Source: Victivallaceae bacterium (GTDB taxonomy: Bacteria > Verrucomicrobiota > Lentisphaeria > Victivallales > Victivallaceae). Taken from it: a DNA stretch of 13,334 nucleotides. A program made the translations under genes and the position numbers. Of the stretch, positions 7,268 to 12,717 are shown one piece after another; the stretch's first letter is position 1; each line of letters starts with the position of its first letter. Below the pieces are notes generated by a model, which did not search any database, had not been told where the DNA came from, and saw only the letters and a program-made list of their open reading frames with translations. The stretch lies in NCBI GenBank assembly GCA_016292515.1, contig JAEDIJ010000046.1, forward strand, positions 1 through 13,334, given 5' to 3'.

Positions 7268-7421
7268 TCGTCTATATTTGTTACTGCAAATAGTCCTGCG
7301 TCCCACGCGGGCTAATGCTCCGCTCTGCCGCTCCGCCCGCCCGACTGCTTGATGTGCGATACCCCACGCCGATGTCAGTCTCGCGGATACCGCCGCGAAA
7401 GAAAGGCGGAAACGGACGATT
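7217..7421. other. Gene-free stretch between icd repeat and lipoprotein gene
   Basis: Convergent intergenic DNA (icd ends from the left, the phage-like cassette from the right). I see no coding ORF with a credible ribosome site and no tRNA or rRNA. It contains the second 16-mer arm (7252-7267), a hairpin of 7 pairs including one G-T (CCTGCGT 7295-7301 with ACGCGGG 7305-7311), and a weak 5-bp CCGCC/GGCGG stem (7390-7394 with 7405-7409) just past the lipoprotein stop. It may be the remainder of the repeat element. No T-tract terminator is evident for the cassette. Confidence 0.6.
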
Positions 7422-7766
7422 TTATTCCGACCGCAAATAACTTCGGAGTTCCTCCGGCTTTGCGCCAGCCTCGATCGCTTTGACGTAATAGCCGGTGATC
7501 TGCGGTCCGACTTTGACGGTGACGCTCCCGTCGGCGGACGCGCCGCCGTTGTTGCCGGGATCGGTTTTGCCGTCGCCCGTCATCGTCGCCTCAAAGTTTT
7601 CCCGCGCGGCGACGGAAAGGATCTTGCCGTAACGCATTACGATACCGAAGTTTCCGCTGTCGGGGCGAAGCGTCGTTTCCAAAGCGATGCCGTCGCCGTA
7701 AGTTACGATGTTGTGGGAACATCCGGCAAGCATCAAAAAAGTTGCCGATAAGATCAATTTTTTCAT
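7422..7766 (-). CDS. Small lipoprotein, last gene of the phage-like cassette
   Basis: 114 residues with a lipoprotein signal: MKK, hydrophobic core, then lipobox LAGC with Cys16 as the predicted lipidated residue. The mature part (about 99 aa) begins SHNIVTYGDGIALE, has a Gly/Asp/Asn-rich linker (about 64-81), and ends in a charged helix (EAGAKPEELRSYLRSE). I chose the ATG at 7766 because AAAGGAGA lies just upstream; an earlier in-frame start would add 24 residues without a signal. It lies 17 nt after the coiled-coil/one-helix gene. Phage lysis modules often end with a small outer-membrane lipoprotein (o-spanin), and that is one possible role, but no inner-membrane spanin partner or endolysin is recognisable here. 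Family not identified. Confidence 0.8.
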   Translation of the reverse strand: MKKLILSATFLMLAGCSHNIVTYGDGIALETTLRPDSGNFGIVMRYGKILSVAARENFEATMTGDGKTDPGNNGGASADGSVTVKVGPQITGYYVKAIEAGAKPEELRSYLRSE

Positions 7767-7783
7767 TTTTTCTCCTTTTTTTC

Positions 7784-8083
7784 CTATTTGAATAGTGCGT
7801 AAAGCGTCCCCGCCGCGCTCGACAGAATGGCGAACCACTCCAATTTGCGGTTGCGTTGAGCGTCGCCGGACTTGTGGCGCGCCTCGATTTCGGCGACGCG
7901 GTTTCCGAGTTCGCGGTTGGAGGGTTTCTGCTCGCCGCAGAGGCGGACGACCTGTGCGGAAAGTTCCGCCACCTTATCGACGAGTCCCGGCTTGCCGTTG
8001 CCGTGAATGGCGCGGAAATCGGCATCGAGTTTCGTTTCGATACGACCGAGCCGGTCGATGACTTCCTTTTCAAAATCGGTCAT
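7784..8083 (-). CDS. Coiled-coil protein with one C-terminal membrane helix (holin/XhlA-like)
   Basis: 99 residues. Residues 1-78 are charged and heptad-like (EKEVIDRLGRIETKLDADF; DKVAELSAQVVRL; NRELGNRVAEIEARH), interrupted by IHGNGKPGLVDKV (26-38), a GNGKPGL element I associate with small phage proteins. Residues 82-98 form one hydrophobic helix. This layout recalls XhlA-type and single-helix holin-like phage proteins that help assemble lysis proteins at the inner membrane, but the sequence alone does not prove a pore. The ATG at 8083 overlaps the DUF1353 stop as ATGA, with an excellent AAGGAGG site. The longer in-frame start at 8218 would run through the DUF1353 frame and is rejected. Confidence 0.8.
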   Translation of the reverse strand: MTDFEKEVIDRLGRIETKLDADFRAIHGNGKPGLVDKVAELSAQVVRLCGEQKPSNRELGNRVAEIEARHKSGDAQRNRKLEWFAILSSAAGTLYALFK

Positions 8084-8466
8084 AAAGAACCTCCTTCTTT
8101 CCACGCGATCGCGCCGAAAAGCCGGACGCCGAGCCACGCCAGAAAGGCGCAGATGCGGGGGACTTCGTCCGCGATCATCGTATCGTAAAACATTTGGTCG
8201 GCTTCGCGGCGCGTCCACTTCGGCAGATGCGCGCGGTAAAGCCAGTCGTGCGCGACGGCTCCCCGAAACGCTTTCTGATCTCCGGGCGGGAAAACGCTCC
8301 GCCAGAAAAAGCGCGGCACGCTCGCCCCGTCGCTCTCAAATCCGGAGGGGACTTCAACGCTCCGGCCGCGCCACTTCACTTCAAGCGTTTCCAACAGCGT
8401 AAAAACGTCGCCGCGCTCATTCGCGCGGTGGATCCGCACGGAGATCCCTTTGCTTTCGGTCAACAA
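8080..8466 (-). CDS. DUF1353 family protein (phage-associated)
   Basis: 128 residues matching DUF1353, a small family frequent in phages and prophages, often near tail or lysis genes; its biochemical role is not established. Signature elements: FESDGASVPRFFW (43-55), AHDWLYR (72-78), EADQMFYDTM (88-97) and GVRLFG (113-118). The conserved His73-Asp74 pair, with the aspartates at 46 and 90, could form a metal or catalytic site, which is my inference. The start is taken as TTG at 8466 because AGGGGAG lies 10 nt upstream and no ATG exists before the conserved core; GTG at codon 10 is an alternative. It overlaps the next gene by 4 nt. Confidence 0.85.
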   Translation of the reverse strand: MLTESKGISVRIHRANERGDVFTLLETLEVKWRGRSVEVPSGFESDGASVPRFFWRSVFPPGDQKAFRGAVAHDWLYRAHLPKWTRREADQMFYDTMIADEVPRICAFLAWLGVRLFGAIAWKEGGSL

Positions 8467-8476
8467 TTTCTCACTT

Positions 8477-8483
8477 CTCCCCT
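8477..8483 (-). promoter_or_regulatory. Ribosome binding site supporting the TTG start of the DUF1353 gene
   Basis: AGGGGAG on the minus strand overlaps the stop codon of the preceding lectin-like gene and lies 10 nt before TTG at 8466. ATG and GTG codons nearer to it are in a frame that stops within a few codons, which leaves TTG as the best start. Confidence 0.55.
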
Positions 8484-9063
8484 ACTCATATAAAAAGATA
8501 CCGCTCCCGGCGTTATGGTAAAACGCTTTCGTCACCTGATCGTACATACACGGTGCTCCGGCGGAGTCAAGCACTGGGACAAGATCCCGCGTCAAATTCA
8601 CGCCGTCCTGCCATATTTGACAGCGCGAGATCGCCGCTTTTGCCCCGGTGATGATATCCACGCGAGACGAATACGCGCTGAAAAGCAACGCATTCGGCGC
8701 CGTCGTAAAAGCGGCTTGCGGGAAAGTGTGCGCAAGGGCATCGTCGATATAAAGTTCTTCTCCGCGCATTTCGACGGTTGAATACAGGACGGGAAAACTG
8801 AAAACCACGACTCCGTAAGTCATCCGGCTTGGCGACTGAAACAAAATAGAGGTATTCGCCGAACCGTAACTGTCGCGCGCGCCGAAAACCGCGCACAGCA
8901 CATCCGATGCTCCGACCGGCTTGCCGAACTCGATCCGCCAACGGCTGTTGCCCGTCAACGGTACGCCGGTATCAATATACTGTGTACCGGTGCTTTCAAG
9001 GTAAGCGAGCCGCCGGCAAGGTTTCGCGTAAACCGCCGCGATCAATGCATCGCGGAAACTCAT
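8482..9063 (-). CDS. Lectin-like (concanavalin A/LamG-fold) phage tail-type protein
   Basis: 193 residues. The N-terminus MSFRDALIAAVYAKPCRR leads into YLESTGTQYIDTG (21-33), a motif I recognise from gut phage and prophage appendage proteins with a concanavalin A-like jelly-roll. The closing segment CMYDQVTKAFYHNAGSGIF (172-190) is the matching end of the same domain. The middle is beta-rich (WRIEFGK, ILFQSPSRMTYGVVVFSF, EELYIDDALAHTF, NALLFSAYSS). Likely role: glycan or surface binding at a tail tip or fibre. The ATG at 9063 overlaps the preceding fibre-like gene as ATGA; a longer in-frame start exists, but its extra 96 residues are Arg/Lys-rich shadow sequence. Fold and role come from recalled motif similarity, not a search. 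Confidence 0.82.
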   Translation of the reverse strand: MSFRDALIAAVYAKPCRRLAYLESTGTQYIDTGVPLTGNSRWRIEFGKPVGASDVLCAVFGARDSYGSANTSILFQSPSRMTYGVVVFSFPVLYSTVEMRGEELYIDDALAHTFPQAAFTTAPNALLFSAYSSRVDIITGAKAAISRCQIWQDGVNLTRDLVPVLDSAGAPCMYDQVTKAFYHNAGSGIFLYE

Positions 9064-10127
9064 TGCGCCGCCTCCACGCTTTTGATCCCGGCGACGACGG
9101 CAATGCCCGCGCGGATGTTGACGAGATAACTTTTTCCCGCTTCGTAAACGGGAAGTTCCCCGACGTACTTCGTTCCGGGCGGCAAGTCGATACCCGGCGC
9201 GGAAGCCGTGCCGGAAAATGTGACGACGATCTCGCTTTCCTGCGCGCTTTCGGGGATGCTTCTTACCGTGAGATGATCGCAACTTCCGGTATAGCGCGTC
9301 CACTCGTCCACGGCGATGCTTGCCGAGCCGCCGGAAAAAGTTTCGTTCCACGCAAAAGCCGGAGCGGAAATTTTGCCCGTCGAAACATCGCCGTAAATCG
9401 TCTTTTCGTCGTACAAAAGCGTGAGATACGACGCGCCGACGCTGCTTACTACGGTAAGCCCCATATCGTAACGGATGTCCAAGCCGCTGAAAGTTTCCCC
9501 CGCGTAACGGACATAGATCGGGCTTTCGTCGTACAATTTCACGTTTGCCGTCACCGTCGTGCCGCCTGAAAAAGCGATACTGTCGCTGGAAACCACCCCT
9601 CCCGTGCCGATCAGTGCGCGGACTTCGGCGGCGGTGAGATAAGCGGGGTCGCCGGAAACGCTTTCCGGCAGGTCGCCGCCGAGGTAGATGCGGTTGCAGA
9701 CCGTCACCTGAAATTGCCAGACGAAAACGGCGAGCGCATTTTCATCCAGACCGCCGATCTCGCAGGTGAAAACGGCACTCGACTTGCCGGCGAGCGAGGC
9801 GACGAGCGACGCGACGCCGGTATCGGGGATCTCCACCGTGAGAATGCTTTTGCCGTTGCGCGTTTCGACGGTGATGCCGCTTGTCCGCAAGAGCAGCGGC
9901 GTGGAAGCGGCGTTCCAGACGTTGCCGAGCGCGAAATAAAATGCCGGGCATTGCTCCAATTCCGCCGTTTCAAGCGGCAAAAGGATGCCGTCCTCGCTTT
10001 TTGCGCCGCGCAAATCGAATTCGAGCGTGAGATGCTGACCGAGCGAAAATGCGAGCGCGATCCCGGCGCTGTCGCCGTGCTCGTCGCAAAGTTTCGCTCC
10101 GGACGGAGAAATCTGCAAGACATTCAT
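9060..10127 (-). CDS. Putative tail fibre / receptor-binding protein, multi-domain
   Basis: 355 residues in three visible parts. Residues 1 to about 145 are a compact beta-rich domain (FSLGQHLTLEFDLRG, YFALGNVWN, FVWQFQVTVCNRIYLGG). A hinge at about 150-175 reads ESVSGDPAYLTAAEVRALIG; the xYxTAAxVxALI pattern is a common joint in phage fibre proteins. Residues 180-355 are a Ser/Thr/Gly-rich beta domain ending in APGIDLPPGTKYVGELPVYE (309-328) and GKSYLVNIRAGIAVV. This build fits an N-terminal anchor domain plus distal fibre, and a lectin-like gene follows directly. ATG at 10127 with AAGGAGG upstream, 15 nt after the previous gene; the end overlaps the next gene by 4 nt. A perfect DNA hairpin lies in the hinge-coding part (9651-9669). 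Assignment is by style; the family is not identified. Confidence 0.75.
   Translation of the reverse strand: MNVLQISPSGAKLCDEHGDSAGIALAFSLGQHLTLEFDLRGAKSEDGILLPLETAELEQCPAFYFALGNVWNAASTPLLLRTSGITVETRNGKSILTVEIPDTGVASLVASLAGKSSAVFTCEIGGLDENALAVFVWQFQVTVCNRIYLGGDLPESVSGDPAYLTAAEVRALIGTGGVVSSDSIAFSGGTTVTANVKLYDESPIYVRYAGETFSGLDIRYDMGLTVVSSVGASYLTLLYDEKTIYGDVSTGKISAPAFAWNETFSGGSASIAVDEWTRYTGSCDHLTVRSIPESAQESEIVVTFSGTASAPGIDLPPGTKYVGELPVYEAGKSYLVNIRAGIAVVAGIKSVEAAQ
9651..9669. repeat. Perfect 8-bp inverted repeat inside the fibre-like gene
   Basis: GCCGGAAA (9651-9658) and TTTCCGGC (9662-9669) surround CGC. It encodes residues around PESVSG, exactly at the boundary between the N-terminal domain and the fibre hinge. 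It could be a recombination or domain-exchange site, or chance in GC-rich DNA. Confidence 0.6.
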
Positions 10128-10142
10128 AAAAACCTCCTTGTG

Positions 10143-10883
10143 TTACTGGGTGAAAAATTGCAGATTGTCATTGAGATCGACGTATCCGGCAAGGAATGCC
10201 AGCGGAAATTCATCGGAGGTGGCCTCGCCGAAAAACTCCATTCGGTAACGGCCGGGCGCGAGGTAGCCGTTCCACACTTGCTGAATTTGAAAATCCGTCG
10301 CGTCCTTCAAGTGGGGGGCATTGACGCGGATCAAGTTGATGTGACTGCGACTTGCCCCTGCGGCGCACGCGGGAATGTCGATGAAACTGCCGAACGCATC
10401 CGGCGCGTAATAGCGCAAATGCTTTAACATTTCGGCGGCCTGCAAGAAGTATTCTCCGCAGAAGCGATGCAGCAGACGCGGCCTTTTGTACCGCGTCGTC
10501 GCGACCGCCATCGAACGGTACGGCCAGCGGTATTCTCCGACGACCAGATCGCCTTTGTCGCGCCACGCCGTCGTGACCGGCACGACAAAGGAGCGGCCGC
10601 TCCGCTGTGCGAGAAGCGGCAGATCGTAACAGCGGATCCGGTTTGCGAGGAGATTTTCCAGCGTGACTTCCGCGGGATCGACCAGAAAACGCCGGGCAAG
10701 CGAAGTGAGATTCCCGTACAATCTCTCAATGAGGAACCGGATGTTTCCGGCTCCCGCCAGGCGGAAATCCTCGATGTTTTCCGCCGACGCGCCGCGCTCC
10801 GACATCGCCTGCACCAGCAGCGTGTAGACATCGAGCACCCGATTGCCGAAAATCTGCCCGGCAAAGTCGCTTATACTCATCAT
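10143..10883 (-). CDS. Uncharacterised protein of the phage-like cassette
   Basis: 246 residues; family not recognised. No signal peptide or membrane helix is evident. The first 95 residues look helical (DFAGQIFGNRVLDVYTLLVQAMSERGASAENIEDF; IRFLIERLYGNLTSLARRFL). The rest is mixed, rich in Arg, Tyr and Trp (EYRWPYRSMAVATTRYKRPRLLHRFC). The C-terminus (WNGYLAPGRYRMEFFGEATSDEF...GYVDLNDNLQFFTQ) looks beta-rich and aromatic, as in structural or adaptor subunits. The start is set at the first of two adjacent ATGs (10883), giving an ATGA overlap with the upstream stop; this matches the coupling used elsewhere in the cassette, since no good Shine-Dalgarno is seen. An upstream in-frame ATG at 10895 would lengthen the overlap. 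Its position before the fibre gene suggests a tail-structure or adaptor role, as inference only. Confidence 0.7.
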   Translation of the reverse strand: MMSISDFAGQIFGNRVLDVYTLLVQAMSERGASAENIEDFRLAGAGNIRFLIERLYGNLTSLARRFLVDPAEVTLENLLANRIRCYDLPLLAQRSGRSFVVPVTTAWRDKGDLVVGEYRWPYRSMAVATTRYKRPRLLHRFCGEYFLQAAEMLKHLRYYAPDAFGSFIDIPACAAGASRSHINLIRVNAPHLKDATDFQIQQVWNGYLAPGRYRMEFFGEATSDEFPLAFLAGYVDLNDNLQFFTQ

Positions 10884-11587
10884 AAAAGATACCATTGCGA
10901 CCAGTGGATCAATCCCTGCGTCCACGTCTGACGCGGCGAGCCGTTGACCAATTCCGCCAGCGTCACTTCGCCGTACGGCGTCTGACCGGGGCGGGCAAAG
11001 GATTGACGGTACGCTTCTCCGTCATACCAGCAGTAGAGCGAAAAACGGTTGTCGGAAGCCGCGATGCTCCCCGCCGGGACTTCGCCGACGTCGGTCACCC
11101 CCGCGATCGGCGAATCGGGATGCCCCGTATCGCAGCAGAAATATCCGTCGTCACGCGCGATGACGGCAAACGTGCCGGAATAATTTTTACAGCATCCGCC
11201 GAGCAGAATGAACGTGATAATTTCCGGCGCGGGAATGGAGAAAACCGGCCATCCGAAAGCCGCCGGCACCAATTCCCCGTCTCCGGCGAGGACAAATTTG
11301 ACGTACAGATCGCTTTCGGCGATCTGACACGGCGCGACGCCGGAAACCTGAATTTCGCCCACTTCGTTGTCGGGGATGTCCGCCAGCGCGACGCCGAGGA
11401 CACTGGTCTCCCTGGTGATCGGGCGGATCAGATAGGGGACGTGCTGCGGCACTTCCGCCGATCTTCGCGCGCGGTCGGCGTAGATGATGTCGACCGGGGT
11501 GCGCGCCGGGATCAGCGCGCCGCTGCGGTTGCAGCCGAATATCCGATCGGTGCGTCCGGCGGAAAAGGTGAAAATCGAGCCGTCCAC
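10880..11587 (-). CDS. Uncharacterised beta-rich protein of the phage-like cassette
   Basis: 235 residues from a GTG start; family not recognised. It begins with a beta-rich stretch (VDGSIFTFSAGRTDRIFGC). LGVALADIPDNEVGEIQVSGVAPCQI (about 76-101) resembles a repeat-like beta motif I know from phage decoration and fibre proteins (GVAL-DI-G-G-VxVxGV). Further on are ITFILLGGCCKNYSGTFAVI and a C-terminal RFSLYCWYDGEAYRQSFARP segment. It holds several cysteines (CC, CC, C) but has no signal peptide. The GTG at 11587 is chosen because AGGAGG lies 7 nt upstream and the previous gene ends 2 nt before; an ORF open further upstream is shadow sequence. Its end overlaps the next gene by 4 nt. Confidence 0.72.
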   Translation of the reverse strand: MDGSIFTFSAGRTDRIFGCNRSGALIPARTPVDIIYADRARRSAEVPQHVPYLIRPITRETSVLGVALADIPDNEVGEIQVSGVAPCQIAESDLYVKFVLAGDGELVPAAFGWPVFSIPAPEIITFILLGGCCKNYSGTFAVIARDDGYFCCDTGHPDSPIAGVTDVGEVPAGSIAASDNRFSLYCWYDGEAYRQSFARPGQTPYGEVTLAELVNGSPRQTWTQGLIHWSQWYLL

Positions 11588-11589
11588 CG

Positions 11590-12486
11590 CTATTCCTCCT
11601 CCATTTCGCGGATCCGGCGGCGCAACGCCGCATCGGAATCGCCGCGCCCCACTTTGAGCAGAGAAAAATCCGACGACCGGTAAACCGTGGAAATGTAAAA
11701 CGCCGACGTGTTGAGTTCCCAGCAATTGCCGAGTCCGGTCAAATTCCACGGCAACTCCCAACCGCCGACGGGGACGCTCTGCGATTCGACGGTATAACTT
11801 CCGTTGGGGGAAATGCCGAAAAGAAACGTGACGTCGACCAGCCAGTCGCCTTTTTCGTTGCGGTACTCCTTGGATTGCTGAACTTCCAGAAGCAGGACTT
11901 CCCCTTTTTCCCAGCCGTGAAAGGCGGCGGCGTTGACCGTGCCGATCGTTTTCATGATGATGCGGCGGTAATTCCGGGAGATCTCCTCCGGGCGAAAGGT
12001 GCGGATGCATTTTTCCTGCATTTTTGGCGCGTAGATCCACGCACCCTCGGCGCGGAAATCGCTGCCGAAACCGCCGTTCCAGCGGATCCAGTTTTCCGGA
12101 TCCGGCGCGGCGGGTGCTTTGACGGCGTATTTCCGCGTGAAAAGACTCCGGTAGATTTTTTCCCTGCCGCTTTTGGCGAGGATCAGCCAGATCTCGTCGC
12201 CCGACCGCTTGACGACGTGCGAAACGGCGGCGTCCCCGCCGTCGCTTTCGGGGGCGTAGGTGACGCAGACTTCACAACTTTTCTGCCCGGGACGGCTGAC
12301 GATGCGGGTCTCGGTGCGGGAGGCATAGCCGATCACTTTCGGACTGGCGGCGGCGACCTCCTTCAAGATCGTTTCGTCCTCCGTCCCGTCGGGGATATCG
12401 GTCACGAGATAGACCAATTCCGCCTGCGAAAGGTGATTGCGCGCGTTGACGGCGCGCCGCTCTTTGGTGGTGAGAAAGATTTTCAC
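11590..12486 (-). CDS. Uncharacterised protein, first gene of the phage-like cassette
   Basis: 298 residues; family not firmly recognised. The N-terminal 120 residues are soluble alpha/beta (ELVYLVTDIPDGTEDETILKEVAAA). The stretch ISRNYRRIIMKTIGTVNAAAFHGWEKGEVLLLE (169-201) followed by WLVDVTFLFGISPNG (215-229) and a Trp-rich segment (GGWELPWNLTGLGNCWEL) reminds me of conserved hypothetical proteins beside tail genes in prophages of Verrucomicrobia-like bacteria, where Y-R, TGxVN and GEVL blocks recur. That recollection is unverified. The C-terminus is charged (RRRIREMEEE). Start GTG at 12486 with AAGGAGAA upstream. The gene is divergent from gap; the next gene starts 2 nt after its stop, and its GAGGAGGAA end doubles as that gene's Shine-Dalgarno. 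Confidence 0.72.
   Translation of the reverse strand: MKIFLTTKERRAVNARNHLSQAELVYLVTDIPDGTEDETILKEVAAASPKVIGYASRTETRIVSRPGQKSCEVCVTYAPESDGGDAAVSHVVKRSGDEIWLILAKSGREKIYRSLFTRKYAVKAPAAPDPENWIRWNGGFGSDFRAEGAWIYAPKMQEKCIRTFRPEEISRNYRRIIMKTIGTVNAAAFHGWEKGEVLLLEVQQSKEYRNEKGDWLVDVTFLFGISPNGSYTVESQSVPVGGWELPWNLTGLGNCWELNTSAFYISTVYRSSDFSLLKVGRGDSDAALRRRIREMEEE
11595..11600 (-). promoter_or_regulatory. Ribosome binding site fixing the GTG start at 11587
   Basis: AGGAGG on the minus strand, formed by the Glu codons at the 3' end of the preceding gene, lies 7 nt upstream of GTG. It decides the start of a gene whose frame is otherwise open for another 151 codons. Confidence 0.75.
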
Positions 12487-12567
12487 GCGCTTCTCCTTTT
12501 TTTGAAATTTTCCGGCAACTTCCGGTTCCAGACAAGAGAAGTTTTGTCAACCTTTTCCCGAAATAAC

Positions 12568-12587
12568 GAAAAAAAGAGCTTTTTTTC
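12568..12587. repeat. Perfect A/T-rich inverted repeat between the cassette and gap
   Basis: GAAAAAAAG (12568-12576) and CTTTTTTTC (12579-12587) are separated by AG. The centre lies about 66 nt upstream of the predicted gap transcription start and about 90 nt upstream of the cassette's first codon. Candidate protein-binding site, bent-DNA element, or chance; the stem is too weak in GC to be a good terminator. Confidence 0.6.
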
Positions 12588-12608
12588 CTTTGGCGGCGGT
12601 GAAAAGGC

Positions 12609-12637
12609 TTGATTTCAGGGACATTTCGCACTATATT
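12609..12637 (+). promoter_or_regulatory. Sigma70-type promoter of gap
   Basis: TTGATT (12609-12614), a 17-nt spacer and TATATT (12632-12637) predict a start near 12644 and a leader of about 74 nt, with GGAAAGGTGG before the ATG at 12718. The -10 hexamer is the same as at the typA and icd promoters. Confidence 0.75.
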
Positions 12638-12717
12638 AAAGGGACGCACGCAAATAATTGCGGTCGCGAAAAAAGCTCAACCCATAAACATCCAAAAAAT
12701 TGGAAAGGTGGAAAAAA

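Noticed and set aside
8084..8218. 45-residue N-terminal extension of the coiled-coil/one-helix protein
   Set aside because: Lies within the DUF1353 gene in another frame; the ATG at 8083 has an AAGGAGG site.
9064..9351. 96-residue N-terminal extension of the lectin-like protein
   Set aside because: Arg/Lys-rich out-of-frame shadow of the fibre-like gene; the ATGA-coupled start at 9063 is far better.
11588..12040. 151-residue N-terminal extension of the 235-aa cassette protein
   Set aside because: Overlaps the upstream gene in another frame and has no ribosome site; the GTG at 11587 has AGGAGG 7 nt upstream.
12545..12550. Perfect TTGACA on the minus strand as -35 of the phage-like cassette
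   Set aside because: No acceptable -10 at 16-18 nt (AACCGG region); the cassette promoter remains unidentified.
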